Shown in pieces: positions 7,629-16,415 of a stretch of 53,779 bases of DNA. Position 1 is the first letter of the stretch. Every line of letters begins with the position of its first letter. Source of the stretch: Streptomyces pyxinae. Lineage in GTDB: Bacteria > Actinomycetota > Actinomycetes > Streptomycetales > Streptomycetaceae. Position numbers and translations under genes: made by a program. The notes below the pieces were generated by a model. It was given only the letters and a program-made list of their open reading frames with translations, searched no databases and was not told the origin of the DNA. Location of the stretch: NCBI RefSeq assembly GCF_024756275.1, contig NZ_JANUGQ010000039.1, forward strand, positions 1 through 53,779, in the 5' to 3' direction.

Positions 7629-8933
7629 TCATCCGCGGGCCGCCACGAACTCCTTGATCGTGCCGATGACGTAGTCGAGCATTTCGTCGGTGAGGGCCGG
7701 ATAGACACCGATCCAGAAGGTGTGCTCGGTGATGAGGTCGCTGTTCGTGAGGTCGCCGACGACGCGGTGCGGCTGGTCGGTATAGGCGGGCTGACGGGTG
7801 AGGTTGCCGGCGAAGAGGCGGCGGGTGCCGATCTTGCGGTCCTCCAGATGGGTGACGAGTTCGGCGCGGGTGAAGGGGGCGTCGGGACGAACGGTGAGGA
7901 CGAATCCGAACCAGCTGGGGTCGCTGCCCGGGGTGGGCTCGGGCAGCAGCAGATGGGGCAGGCCGTCCAGGCCCTCCCGCAGTCGGCGCCAGTTGCGCTT
8001 GCGGGCGGCGGTGAACTCATCCAGCCGGGCCAGCTGGCTCAGGCCGAGGGCCGCCTGGAGGTCGGTCGCCTTCAGGTTGTAACCGACGTGGGAGAAGATG
8101 TACTTGTGGTCGTAGCCGTGCGGAAGGGTGCCCATCCGGTAGTCGAACCGCTTGAAGCAGGTGTTGTTCTTGCCGGGTTCGCACCAGCAGTCCCGGCCCC
8201 AGTCGCGCAGGGACTCCACGATCCGGGCGAGCCGGAGGTCGGAGGTCAGCACGCAGCCGCCCTCACCCATAGTGAGGTGGTGGGCCGGGTAGAAGCTGAC
8301 GGTGGTCAGGTCGCCGAAGGTGCCCGTGACCCGGCCCTGGTAGGTGGTGCCGACCGCGTCGCAGTTGTCCTCGACGAAGTAGAGGTCGTGTGCGCGGGCG
8401 AGTTCGGCGATCTCCGCCGCCTCGAAGGGGTTGCCGAGGGCGTGGGCGATCATGATGGCGCGGGTCTTGGGCCCGATGGCCTGGGCCACGCGGTCCGCGG
8501 TGGTGTTGTAGGTACGCAGCTCCACATCGACGAAGACGGGTACGAGGCCGTTCTGGATGATGGGGTTGACCGTGGTGGGGAACCCGGCCGCGACGGTGAC
8601 GACCTCGTCTCCGGGCCTGAGCCGCCGGTCGCCCAGAGTCGGGGAGGTCAGGGCGGTCAGAGCCAGGAGGTTGGCGGAGGAACCGGAGTTGGTCAGATGG
8701 GCCTTGCGACGCTTGAGGATCTTGGCGAAGCGGGTCTCGAAGGTGCGGGAGCTGGTGCCGGCCGCGATGCGCAGGTCGAGTGCGGCCTCCACCAGCGCGG
8801 CGCGGTCCCCGGCGTCCAGCGTCGCCCCGGAGGGCCAGATCTCCGTCACCCCTGGCTCGAAGGGCCGGGTGTCCGCGACGTCCTCATGGTACTTGCGGAC
8901 CTGATCGAGAATGAGCGCCTTGTCCCCACGCAT
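7629..8933 (-). CDS. NDP-4-keto-hexose 3-dehydratase, PMP/[2Fe-2S] type (SpnQ/UrdQ/LanQ/E1-like)
   Basis: This 434-aa DegT-fold protein is an E1-type C-3 deoxygenase. In PAHHLTMGEGG, His218 sits at the position of the PLP Lys of aminotransferases, the defining change of this group. The cysteines follow C-x57-C-x-C-x7-C exactly (C191, C249, C251, C259), the [2Fe-2S] pattern of the family. The predicted role is removal of the C-3 hydroxyl to give an NDP-4-keto-2,3,6-trideoxyhexose, as for rhodinose or amicetose. The ATG at 8933 follows GAAGGAGG with 5-nt spacing. It is the first gene of the sugar operon. No dedicated E3-type reductase is in the window, so host electron carriers are presumably used, as shown for SpnQ. 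Confidence 0.93.
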   Translation of the reverse strand: MRGDKALILDQVRKYHEDVADTRPFEPGVTEIWPSGATLDAGDRAALVEAALDLRIAAGTSSRTFETRFAKILKRRKAHLTNSGSSANLLALTALTSPTLGDRRLRPGDEVVTVAAGFPTTVNPIIQNGLVPVFVDVELRTYNTTADRVAQAIGPKTRAIMIAHALGNPFEAAEIAELARAHDLYFVEDNCDAVGTTYQGRVTGTFGDLTTVSFYPAHHLTMGEGGCVLTSDLRLARIVESLRDWGRDCWCEPGKNNTCFKRFDYRMGTLPHGYDHKYIFSHVGYNLKATDLQAALGLSQLARLDEFTAARKRNWRRLREGLDGLPHLLLPEPTPGSDPSWFGFVLTVRPDAPFTRAELVTHLEDRKIGTRRLFAGNLTRQPAYTDQPHRVVGDLTNSDLITEHTFWIGVYPALTDEMLDYVIGTIKEFVAARG

Positions 8934-9002
8934 CCCTGCCTCCTTCAACATCGGCCTCGGCCCATCCCCGCACCTGTGGCGAGCACTGGTCAGTACGCTC
9001 CG

Positions 9003-9034
9003 AGGCTGCGCCACCCACCTCGAATCGGGCTCGA
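9003..9034 (-). promoter_or_regulatory. SARP-type operator and promoter for the sugar operon
   Basis: On the minus strand TCGAGCC (9034-9028) is followed 11 bp on by TCGAGGT (9023-9017), then 8 bp, then CAGCCT (9008-9003) as the -10-like hexamer. This is the geometry described for SARP binding sites such as those of ActII-ORF4, DnrI and AfsR. The predicted transcript starts about 60 nt before the 3-dehydratase ATG. Confidence 0.6.
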
Positions 9035-9064
9035 CACAAGATGGACACCGAACGGACCGGGCGC

Positions 9065-9096
9065 CCGAGCGGCGTTCGAGCGGCGGCGCCTAACGT
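9065..9096 (+). promoter_or_regulatory. SARP-type operator and promoter for the epimerase
   Basis: CCGAGCG (9065-9071) and TCGAGCG (9076-9082) are direct repeats at 11-bp period. After exactly 8 bp comes TAACGT (9091-9096), a good Streptomyces -10. Seven bases later is the epimerase ATG at 9104, so the mRNA is probably leaderless, which explains why no ribosome-binding site is visible. Confidence 0.6.
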
Positions 9097-9103
9097 GCGC
9101 GCG

Positions 9104-9805
9104 ATGGACATCCATGACACGGCCGTGCCCGACGCCTACCGGATCGTGCCGCGTACCCTCACCGACGACCGTGGCAGCTTCCACGAAGCTTTCCGGTACG
9201 AGGAGTTGGCGCGTGCGACGGGGCATGTGCTGCTCCCCAGACAGGTCAACCTCTCCTCGTCCAGGCGCGACACGGTCCGCGGCCTGCACTCCGTGCTGCT
9301 GCCGCCGGGGCAGGCGAAGTACGTCGCATGTGTGCGCGGCGCGGTGCGTGACTTCGTCGCCGACGTGCGGCTGGGTTCGCCCGCCTTCGGCGCGCACACC
9401 ACGGCGGTGCTCGACGCGCGCGAAGGAACCGGCATGTTCGTGGCCGAGGGGCTGGCCCACGGATTCGTGGCGCTGACCGACGACGCGTGCGTGAGCTACC
9501 TCTGCTCCACCGAGTACGTGCCCGGCACCCAGGTGGACATCTTCCCCTTCGATCCGGAACTCGGCCTGCCCTGGCATCTGGGGCTGGCCGGGGACCCGCT
9601 GTTGTCGGAGAAGGACGCGGCGGCTCCCTCGCTCGCCGGTGCCGCCGATCAGGGGCTGCTCGCCACGTACGACGAGTGCCTGCGCCACTACGCGGACCGG
9701 CGGCGGGCGGCACGCCGGGAACATCCGCCACTCCGGTCCGGCGACGGGACGGCCGCCCGGCCGCCCCGCGACACGCCGGCCGGGCGCGGGGCGGACCGGC
9801 CTTAG
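9104..9805 (+). CDS. dTDP-4-keto-6-deoxyhexose 3,5-/5-epimerase (RmlC-like)
   Basis: A 233-aa cupin-fold sugar epimerase. RGLHSVLLPPGQAKYV (about 64-79) contains the catalytic-site RGLH and the conserved KYV, and EGLAHGF (about 117-123) is the second family motif. It converts D- to L-configured 4-ketosugars, so at least one sugar of the pathway is probably L. I chose the ATG at 9104 over one at 9041 because homology begins there and a -10 box ends 7 nt upstream. The Arg/Pro-rich tail after about residue 205 is not part of the fold. Transcription diverges from the sugar operon. Confidence 0.9.
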   Translation: MDIHDTAVPDAYRIVPRTLTDDRGSFHEAFRYEELARATGHVLLPRQVNLSSSRRDTVRGLHSVLLPPGQAKYVACVRGAVRDFVADVRLGSPAFGAHTTAVLDAREGTGMFVAEGLAHGFVALTDDACVSYLCSTEYVPGTQVDIFPFDPELGLPWHLGLAGDPLLSEKDAAAPSLAGAADQGLLATYDECLRHYADRRRAARREHPPLRSGDGTAARPPRDTPAGRGADRP

Positions 9806-10138
9806 GGCCTGTCGTCCGGACCTCGCCGGGCTCCCGGCGCTGCCCCCGGCTTCACCGGGAGCGCCCCCAGGGCACCGCACTCCCCCGGATATCGTCCGGG
9901 GGAGTCGTCGTCGGTCGCCGCTTCCCCCGATGTCCCGGCTCCGCTCGGCCAGGGGACCCCGACACAGGGACTCTCCCCCAGCCTCCGGCCGGGATGTGCT
10001 CCCTCCTCCACCTCGCATGGTCTCCCCTCGGCTCTGATGGCCCCGGGGACGGCCCGACGCACTTCAGCACCGGACACCGCTCATCGATCCGGCCTGGTCC
10101 GAACGAAAGCCCCTGGGTGAGCTGTCCCGCCGGACGGG
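9806..10138. other. Convergent intergenic region, no gene
   Basis: 333 bp between the convergent epimerase and glycosyltransferase genes. Reading frames across it look random and I see no ribosome-binding site that would support one. It holds two hairpins, including the terminator at 9880-9904 and GCTCCCGG (9830-9837) with CCGGGAGC (9855-9862). Confidence 0.6.
9880..9904. terminator. Perfect 10-bp hairpin, bidirectional terminator
   Basis: CTCCCCCGGA (9880-9889) and TCCGGGGGAG (9895-9904) are perfect complements around a 5-nt loop, between two convergent genes. There is no U tract, as is usual in Streptomyces. Confidence 0.6.
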
Positions 10139-11389
10139 TCACCGGCCTGCCCGCACAGCGCGGCCGGCCACGGCCGAGGCGGCGAGCCGGGGAAGGCCGG
10201 CGGCCACCCGGGACGGGGCGGGCAGGGACCGGATCTCGTCGCGCAGTGCCGCCGCCGCGTCCCGCACGGGGCCGCCCAGCAGTTCCAGGACCGTGTCCCG
10301 CACCCGGACAGCGGCCTCGGCGTCGTCCGCGAGATCACCGCCGGGCAGGTGCCGGCCCGCGCCCACGGCGCGCAGCCGCTCACCGGTGAGCATCTGCTCG
10401 GGGCGTGGTGACACCACGAGCTGGGGCACTCCGGCGGCCGCCGCGGTCATGGTCGTACCACCGCTGCCCTGGTGCACGACGGCCACACAGGTGGGAAGCA
10501 GCAGATGCGCCACGGACGCGTCTGTCACGCCGACTCCGTCGGGGAGCCGGGTCAGTGCGGCACGCTGGGCGGGCCCGAGGGCCAGCACCACTTCCACGCC
10601 GTCGGCAGCCAGCAGACCGGCCGCGGCCAGCAGCGGATGGAGGCGGCCCCCGGGCCCGCCGGCCGGGTGTGCGCCGGCCTCCCAGGTGACGCACACCCGG
10701 GGCCGCGCGGGCGTACCGAGCAGCCCGGCAGGCAGTCGGCCGGGACCGCTGTACGGCACATGCCGCACCGGCAGCCGGCGTTCGGAGGTGGGCAGCCGGA
10801 GCATCGGCGGGCACGGGTCGAGCCAGCCGACGGGGGCGTGCGCGGGGTCCGCGCCGTGGCGTTCGAACAGTTCACGGTAGCGGGGCAGCGGGCTGCCACC
10901 CGGACCGCCGTGCTCCAGCCGGAGGACCGCCGCGGTGCCCCACAGGTGGGCGGCCAGCGGAACTCCCAGCAGCTGGGACACGACGGTGCCCGCGTAGGTG
11001 GAGCCGTCCGCGACGATCAGGTCGGGGTGCCAGGTGCGGGCGAAGTCCAGCAGCCCGGGCACCATGTCTTCCGCGATCCGTACCTGCCGGTCGACCAGCG
11101 ACGTCAGCAACCGCTGTCGTTCCTCCCCCAGTTCGCCAAGTCGCAGTGGCCAGTCGGCGGGCCAGCCGCGCAGCGGGGCGCGCGGCCCGGGGCCACCCGT
11201 CGTGAGGGGCGCGGCGGGGGGCTCGGCGGCGACGGGCACCGCGGTCAGCCCGGCGGCGCCGACCGCGGGGACGCAGTGGGACGGTACGGCGACCAGTACC
11301 TCGTGTCCCGCGGCCCGGCAGGCCCAGGCGAGCGGAACCATCGGATAGAGGTGCGCGGACGCGGACCAGGTGGTGAAGAGAATGCGCAC
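10139..11389 (-). CDS. Glycosyltransferase (GT-1/GT-B, antibiotic type)
   Basis: A 416-aa GT-B glycosyltransferase. The N-terminus MRILFTTWSASAHLYPMVPL is the acceptor-side start of macrolide/aromatic polyketide GTs, and the donor-binding motif HQGSGGTTMTAAAAGVPQLV lies near residues 300-320. The start is GTG with AAGGAG upstream. It probably transfers a dTDP-deoxysugar to the aromatic aglycone or to a first sugar. It is the last gene of a minus-strand run with an aromatase-like gene and a second GT. No separate activator protein of the DesVIII type is visible. Confidence 0.9.
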   Translation of the reverse strand: MRILFTTWSASAHLYPMVPLAWACRAAGHEVLVAVPSHCVPAVGAAGLTAVPVAAEPPAAPLTTGGPGPRAPLRGWPADWPLRLGELGEERQRLLTSLVDRQVRIAEDMVPGLLDFARTWHPDLIVADGSTYAGTVVSQLLGVPLAAHLWGTAAVLRLEHGGPGGSPLPRYRELFERHGADPAHAPVGWLDPCPPMLRLPTSERRLPVRHVPYSGPGRLPAGLLGTPARPRVCVTWEAGAHPAGGPGGRLHPLLAAAGLLAADGVEVVLALGPAQRAALTRLPDGVGVTDASVAHLLLPTCVAVVHQGSGGTTMTAAAAGVPQLVVSPRPEQMLTGERLRAVGAGRHLPGGDLADDAEAAVRVRDTVLELLGGPVRDAAAALRDEIRSLPAPSRVAAGLPRLAASAVAGRAVRAGR

Positions 11390-11422
11390 GGTGCTCCTTC
11401 GGGGGTCGACGTGGCGCGCGGC

Positions 11423-12352
11423 TCACTCCACGGAGTGGCTGGCTCCCTGGGACAGGTCCCGCCCCGCGCCCTCGTCCAGCCAGGCCATCAGTGCGCGGCG
11501 GCGCTCACCCGCACGGTCCCCGGCGAGGGTTTCGGGGCGGGCCACGGCGAGGTGTCCGGCGGTGACACGTACACCGTCCGCCTCCTGGGCCAGCCGCCAC
11601 GAGCGCCGGTACAGTGCGAACTCACCGGGCGCGTCGAGGTGTTTGACGACAAGGGTGTGCGGCGGCCGGCCGATGCGGACGATGCGGCCGCTGTGCGTGG
11701 TGCCGTCGGGATGCTCCATGACCGCGGTGCCGAACCCGGCGGTCTCCCCGGTGGCGGGTCCGTCCTGGCCGAGGGCCGCGGCCAGCCGTGCGTGGATCTC
11801 CTCGACGGTGCCGGGCAGCAGCGCGCTCCGGTCGGCGCGAAGCACCAGCGGCCCGTCCTGTTCGCGGCCCTCGACGGCCGCCTTGAGGGTGCGCATCTGG
11901 AGAGCGCCGTGCCGGTCCAGCTCTCCGGCGGTGACGGCCGGGTCCTGATCGGTGGTGAACCAGTGGTGCGACTCGACACGGCAGCCGCCGTTCTCCAGGG
12001 GGATGAACAGCCACTCGCCGCCGAGCCCGCGGATCGCGCCGACGCTGCCCTGCTGCTCGAAGACCATGCGCAGCGTGTCGTCGTGCAGGGTGCGCCGGGA
12101 CTGCCAGATCCGCAGTCCGCCCTCGGGCCCGGGGCGCACCGCCCAGAACCTGGACAGGTCCCCGGTGCCGCGCATCTCGACGATCTCGGTGTGCACGATC
12201 CACGGGTACAGCAGTGGCCAGCCGGCAACGTCGGTGAGTGTGCGATAGACCAGTTCGGCGGGCGCGTCGATGGTGATCCGGGCCTCGGTGCGGTGGATCT
12301 CCTCCGCCGCGGAGCCCGTCCGCCGTGCGGCCTGGGTCGTGGTCTCGGTCAT
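11423..12352 (-). CDS. Second polyketide aromatase/cyclase (two SRPBCC domains)
   Basis: A 309-aa protein with two START/SRPBCC-like halves. The first, near residues 19-160, contains RITIDAPAELVYRTLTDVAGW and EWLFIPLENGGCRVESHHWF, the pattern of bifunctional aromatase/cyclases. It is diverged from the cyclase at 35947-36921, so it probably acts at another ring or stage. The ATG at 12352 has AGGAG upstream. Its place between two glycosyltransferases is unusual for a cyclase and may mean a late ring-closure or chaperone-like role; that part is inference. Confidence 0.8.
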   Translation of the reverse strand: MTETTTQAARRTGSAAEEIHRTEARITIDAPAELVYRTLTDVAGWPLLYPWIVHTEIVEMRGTGDLSRFWAVRPGPEGGLRIWQSRRTLHDDTLRMVFEQQGSVGAIRGLGGEWLFIPLENGGCRVESHHWFTTDQDPAVTAGELDRHGALQMRTLKAAVEGREQDGPLVLRADRSALLPGTVEEIHARLAAALGQDGPATGETAGFGTAVMEHPDGTTHSGRIVRIGRPPHTLVVKHLDAPGEFALYRRSWRLAQEADGVRVTAGHLAVARPETLAGDRAGERRRALMAWLDEGAGRDLSQGASHSVE

Positions 12353-12382
12353 GGTGCTCCTAGCGAAGTCGGGCAGCGGGTT

Positions 12383-13558
12383 TCAGGAGGTGGCGCGGGC
12401 TTCCAGGTAGCCGACCAGCTCGCCGGGCAGCGGCATGGCCTCGATCTCCTGGCGGACCTGCTGGGCACGCTCGGCGTACCGGGGCTCGCCCAGCACGCCC
12501 TCGATCGCGGTACGCAGCGCGCCGGGGATGGGCTGCCGGTCGGGCGCCACGGTGATCCCGGCCTCGGCCTGCTCGACCAGCCGGCCCCACAGCCACTGGG
12601 TGGACTCGGCGTTGTCGGGCACCGTGATCTGCGGCACGCCGTGGGCGAAGCCCGTCATGCCGGTGCCGGCACCGCCATGGTGGACGAGCAGGTCGCAGGT
12701 GGGCATCAGGGCGTCCAGTGGTACCCAGCCGGTGGTGCGGACGTTGGCGGGCAGGGGGCCTCCGGCGTCCTTGGCGCCGGCGACGGCGATGACGACCTCG
12801 GCGTCCAGGTCGGCGACCTCGTCCAGGAGTTGCCGGCGGCGGTCGGCGAAGTTGCTGGTGGTGATGCCGCCGGACAAGAGCACCCGGGCTCGGCCGGAGC
12901 GGTCGAGCAGCCAGCCGGGAACCTCACCCGGGCCGTTGTAGGGGAGATAGCGCATGGGGACGCGGGGAACGCGGCTGGGGCGGCGCAGCGCGGGCGGGCA
13001 GGTGTCGATCCAGGTGTCGGTGCCGATCCGGGGCTCGACACCGAATCGTTCGAACACGCGAATGTAGGCGGGCGGCACCTCCTTCTCGTCCAGGAAGTAG
13101 ATGCCGACCGGCTGGCACCAGTTGTAGCCCACCGCGGGGACTCCGGCCGCCGCGGCGGCGACCAGGCCCACGACCGCACCGATGTCGTACACGACCAGGT
13201 CGGGGTGCCAGGCACGGGCGAAGCCGACCAGATCGTCGGCGAGCGAGTCGGCGAGCCCGACGAGTTGGGACGCCCAGCTCAGGCGGCGGTCCTCGGGCCA
13301 GGGCAGCGGACCCAGCGGCCAGTCCGCGGGGACTCGTTCGGGGCGCTCGGAGCTGTCCGGGAGGCGCCACGAGGCGAAGGCGTCACCGGCCGCGTGGTGG
13401 CCGATGGGTACGGCTGTCAGGCCGGCGGCCTTGACGCGGTCGACGGACTGCGGCCGGGCCGCGACCCGTACGTCGTGGCCGGCCAGCCGGGTGGCCCAGG
13501 CCAGGGGGACGGCCCAGGGGACGTGGCTTGCCCCGTGGGCGACAAAGAGGACGCGCAT
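12383..13558 (-). CDS. Glycosyltransferase (GT-1/GT-B, antibiotic type)
   Basis: A 391-aa GT-B enzyme with N-terminal MRVLFVAHGASHVPWAVPLA and the donor motif LLVHHGGAGTGMTGFAHGVP (about 286-305). The ...HPDLVVYD segment and the NW-C-P region are typical of aromatic polyketide GTs. The ATG at 13558 follows GGTGAAG. It should glycosylate the polyketide. With two GTs and one set of sugar genes, either could be iterative. Confidence 0.9.
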   Translation of the reverse strand: MRVLFVAHGASHVPWAVPLAWATRLAGHDVRVAARPQSVDRVKAAGLTAVPIGHHAAGDAFASWRLPDSSERPERVPADWPLGPLPWPEDRRLSWASQLVGLADSLADDLVGFARAWHPDLVVYDIGAVVGLVAAAAAGVPAVGYNWCQPVGIYFLDEKEVPPAYIRVFERFGVEPRIGTDTWIDTCPPALRRPSRVPRVPMRYLPYNGPGEVPGWLLDRSGRARVLLSGGITTSNFADRRRQLLDEVADLDAEVVIAVAGAKDAGGPLPANVRTTGWVPLDALMPTCDLLVHHGGAGTGMTGFAHGVPQITVPDNAESTQWLWGRLVEQAEAGITVAPDRQPIPGALRTAIEGVLGEPRYAERAQQVRQEIEAMPLPGELVGYLEARATS

Positions 13559-13640
13559 ACTGTCTTCACCTGCCTGAGGTCGGGGGACGTGGGGGACGTG
13601 CGTTCCGGGAGGCGTCGGCGGTCGGTGAGCCGGGCGTCGG

Positions 13641-15053
13641 TCAGTCGCGGGCCCGGCCGGGCAGTGCGAGCCCGGGGAGGAGCGTGAGCGCGCTGATGCC
13701 CAGAGCCCACCAGAAGGTCGTGCCGAAAGCGTCGGCCAGGCTCCCGCCGTGGCCGCCGGTGTGGTGCTGGAGCACGATGACGAGGGTGGCGGTGCCGAGC
13801 GAGCCGCCGATGCGGTGCACGACGTTGTTGATGCCGGCGGCCTGCGGCATCTGGTGCGGTGCGACGCTCTGGAAGACGGCGGTGATCATCGGGGACATGG
13901 CCCCGCCCAGACCCAGTCCGCGGACGAACAGCGCCGTGCTGAGGAGGAGTTCACCGGGCTCCTCGCCGACCTGGGTGTACGCCAGGGTGCCGGCCATGGC
14001 CAGGGCGATGCCCACCAGCATGACGGTGCGCAGACCGAGTCGGCTGGTGATCCTGCCCGCGAAGAACATGGCGACCGCGATGCCGAGATCCTGCGGGATC
14101 AGCAGCAGTCCCGCGTGCAGCGCGTCCTGACCGCGGGCCTGCTGGTAGTACAGCGGCAGCATGAACATCGAGCTGAACAGGGCGGCACCGACCAGGAACG
14201 AGGTGAGGATCGCGTGGGAGAAGGCACGCCGGCCGAACAGCCGGAGATCCAGTACGGGTGTGGAGCCGGGGCGCAGCGCGTGGACCGCGTAGGCGATCAG
14301 CAGCAGCGCGCCGACGGCGACGGGGGCGTGCACGACGGTGTCGGCGAAGCCGTGGCCGTTGCCGGTCTCGGAGAATCCGTAGATGATCGCGGCGAGTCCG
14401 GGTGAGATCAGTGCCAGCCCGAGCACGTCGAGCCTCTGGCCTCCCTCGGGGGTGCTGCTGGGCAGCACCCGGGCGGCCAGCAGCAGGGTGAGCGCACCGA
14501 GCGGAATGTTGATGTAGAAGATCCACTGCCAGCTGAGCAGACCGATGAGGACGCCGCCGACGACCGGGCCCAGTGCGGGCGCGAAGGTCAGCGGAATGAT
14601 CAGCAGGCTCATCACCCGGCCGATGCGCTTGGGCCCGGCGGCCTGGGCGATCATCGACTGGCCGACGGGCTGGATGAGGCCGCCGCCGATGCCCTGAAGC
14701 ACGCGGAAGACGATCAGCGAGGCGGCAGACCAGGCGAGGCCGCACAGCGCGGAGCCGAGGACGAAGCAGGCGACCGAGGTCATCCAGACGCGCTTGGCGC
14801 CAAAGCGGTTGGTGGCCCAGCCGCTGATGGGGGCGACCAGCGCGAATGCCAGCAGGTAGCCCGTGCTGATCCACTGCACCGTGGCCAGCGAGCTGCCGAA
14901 GTCGCTGCGGATGGCCTCGATTCCGACGTTGACGACGGTGGAGTCGAGCACGGCGAGGATCGTGCCGAGCACCAGGACGCTGCCGAGTTTGAGGACGGCG
15001 GGTTCGAGACGATCGCTCGGCCGATCCGCCGTGGCACGCACGGTCGTGGACAT
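13641..15053 (-). CDS. MFS drug efflux transporter (DHA2, EmrB/QacA family)
   Basis: A 470-aa hydrophobic protein with about 14 predicted membrane segments. It has motif C-like LGTILAVLDSTVVNVG near the N-terminus, the motif A-like GWATNRFGAKRVW loop and the GPVVGGVLIGLLSWQWIFYINIP segment typical of DHA2 pumps. The ATG at 15053 follows AAGGGAAGA. It lies upstream of the GT/aromatase genes on the same strand with an 82-bp gap, so it may be their promoter-proximal gene. It probably exports the product or an intermediate. Confidence 0.9.
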   Translation of the reverse strand: MSTTVRATADRPSDRLEPAVLKLGSVLVLGTILAVLDSTVVNVGIEAIRSDFGSSLATVQWISTGYLLAFALVAPISGWATNRFGAKRVWMTSVACFVLGSALCGLAWSAASLIVFRVLQGIGGGLIQPVGQSMIAQAAGPKRIGRVMSLLIIPLTFAPALGPVVGGVLIGLLSWQWIFYINIPLGALTLLLAARVLPSSTPEGGQRLDVLGLALISPGLAAIIYGFSETGNGHGFADTVVHAPVAVGALLLIAYAVHALRPGSTPVLDLRLFGRRAFSHAILTSFLVGAALFSSMFMLPLYYQQARGQDALHAGLLLIPQDLGIAVAMFFAGRITSRLGLRTVMLVGIALAMAGTLAYTQVGEEPGELLLSTALFVRGLGLGGAMSPMITAVFQSVAPHQMPQAAGINNVVHRIGGSLGTATLVIVLQHHTGGHGGSLADAFGTTFWWALGISALTLLPGLALPGRARD

Positions 15054-15119
15054 GACTGTCTTCCCTTGAGTCGGTCGGAAGGGGGAGCCGCTGGAGGAGG
15101 AGTGAAGCGGAAATGGGAG

Positions 15120-15150
15120 CTGCGGCCCGCCGGGGGATCGCGGGCCGCAG
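15120..15150 (-). terminator. Perfect 10-bp hairpin after the quinone oxidoreductase gene
   Basis: CTGCGGCCCG (15120-15129) pairs with CGGGCCGCAG (15141-15150) around an 11-nt loop, about 90 bp past the stop of the oxidoreductase gene and before the MFS gene. Confidence 0.55.
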
Positions 15151-15241
15151 CAGTCGGGGGGCGGCGGGGCCGCCGGGCAGGTGCGCGGGTCGGGGCGCCG
15201 GAGCCCGCCCTGTCGGCGGGGCCGCCGGACGCGAGCGTGGG

Positions 15242-16219
15242 TCAGGGGACGAGGACGACCCGGCCCAGCTGCACACGTTCCTCCATCAGCTGATGGGCCT
15301 TGGCGGCCTCCTCCAGCGGCAGCTCGGCATGGACGACGGGCCGTACCGCACCGCTGAGCACCATCTCGCACACCTCTTCCACGATCCGGTCGAAGTTGTC
15401 GACCTGGCCGTCCATGACACCCATGGAGAAGTGCGTGACGTACTTCCCCGCCAGGTCCTCCAGCGGGATCTTGGGCAGTTCCAGGCCGCCGCCGGCCGAG
15501 CCGTAGAAGACCAGCCGGCCGAACGGCTTGAGCAGGCCGATGCTCTGGGGAGTGATGTCGGCCCCGACGCTGTCGAGGACGATGTCGACCCCGGTACCGC
15601 CGGTGGCCGCGCGGACCTCCTCGGCCCAGCCCTCGCGGCTGTAGTCGACGGCGTGGTCGGCGCCGAGTTCCTTGGCGAAGGCCAGTTTGGCGGGGTCCTT
15701 GGCGGTGGCGATCACGGTGCCGGCGCCCAGCGCCTTCACCATCTGGATCACGAGGTGGCCGATCGCCCCGGCCGCGGCGTGCACCAGGACGCTCTCGCCC
15801 TTCTTCAGGTACGCGGCCTGGATGACCTCAAGGCCGACCTGGGCGGGCGAGCTGACCATGGTGGCCTGGGCGGCGTCCATCTCCGCGGGGATGCGGACCA
15901 GGTCCTTCACACGCGCCAGCGAGTACTCGGCGAAGGCGTCCTTGAAGATGACGCTGGCAACCCGCTCACCGACCTGCCATCCCTCGACCCCGGGGCCGAG
16001 GGCGTCGATGAAGCCGACGGCGTCGCCACCGGGGCTGGCGGGCAGCTTGAGACGCTTCCCGTAGTAGAACTGCCCGGCGCGCTCCTGGATCCCGGCGAAG
16101 TTGACACCGACGGCCTCGGCCCGGATCAGCACCTGGCCGGGGCCGGGCTCGGGCTTGGCGACCTCGTCGACCTGCAGTACCTCCGGCGTTCCGTGCTGGT
16201 GGTAGCGGACGATGCGCAT
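15242..16219 (-). CDS. NADPH:quinone oxidoreductase (zinc-independent MDR)
   Basis: A 325-aa medium-chain reductase. It contains AEAVGVNFAGIQERAG (near 34-49) and the cofactor loop VLVHAAAGAIGHLVIQ (about 145-160), and lacks zinc-binding Cys clusters, which places it with quinone oxidoreductases. The ATG is at 16219. In a cluster making aromatic quinones it could reduce a quinone intermediate or serve as self-protection. It follows the mycothiol amidase and an MFS gene on the same strand, forming an apparent detoxification group, although a hairpin at 16276-16299 separates it from the amidase. Confidence 0.88.
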   Translation of the reverse strand: MRIVRYHQHGTPEVLQVDEVAKPEPGPGQVLIRAEAVGVNFAGIQERAGQFYYGKRLKLPASPGGDAVGFIDALGPGVEGWQVGERVASVIFKDAFAEYSLARVKDLVRIPAEMDAAQATMVSSPAQVGLEVIQAAYLKKGESVLVHAAAGAIGHLVIQMVKALGAGTVIATAKDPAKLAFAKELGADHAVDYSREGWAEEVRAATGGTGVDIVLDSVGADITPQSIGLLKPFGRLVFYGSAGGGLELPKIPLEDLAGKYVTHFSMGVMDGQVDNFDRIVEEVCEMVLSGAVRPVVHAELPLEEAAKAHQLMEERVQLGRVVLVP

Positions 16220-16275
16220 GGGTCTCTCTTTCTGTAGCTCCAGGGACCGCGGCTGCCGGCTCCCGCGTGGGGGCT

Positions 16276-16299
16276 CCCGGGCCCGGCCGCGGGCCCGGG
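16276..16299 (-). terminator. GC hairpin after the mca gene
   Basis: CCCGGGCCCG (16276-16285) and CGGGCCCGGG (16290-16299) form a perfect 10-bp stem with a GCCG tetraloop, 117 bp past the mca stop. Confidence 0.5.
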
Positions 16300-16415
16300 G
16301 GGCACGCGGCGGCTGGGGGAACCGCGCCGCTCGGCGCGGTGTCGGTGCGGTCAGCCTCGCGCGCGTCCCTGGAGCGCGGGCCGAGCGTCAGTGGACCGGC
16401 CGGGCGCCGCCGGTC

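Noticed and set aside
9802..10142. Short overlapping ORFs on both strands between epimerase and glycosyltransferase
   Set aside because: They span perfect hairpins typical of terminators and show no codon-usage or homology support.
10472..13687. Very long open frame (over 1000 codons) on the plus strand opposite the glycosyltransferase and aromatase genes
   Set aside because: It is antisense to three well-supported genes, is rich in Gly/Arg/Gln/Val with no domain pattern, and has no ribosome site. Long antisense frames are expected in DNA this GC-rich.
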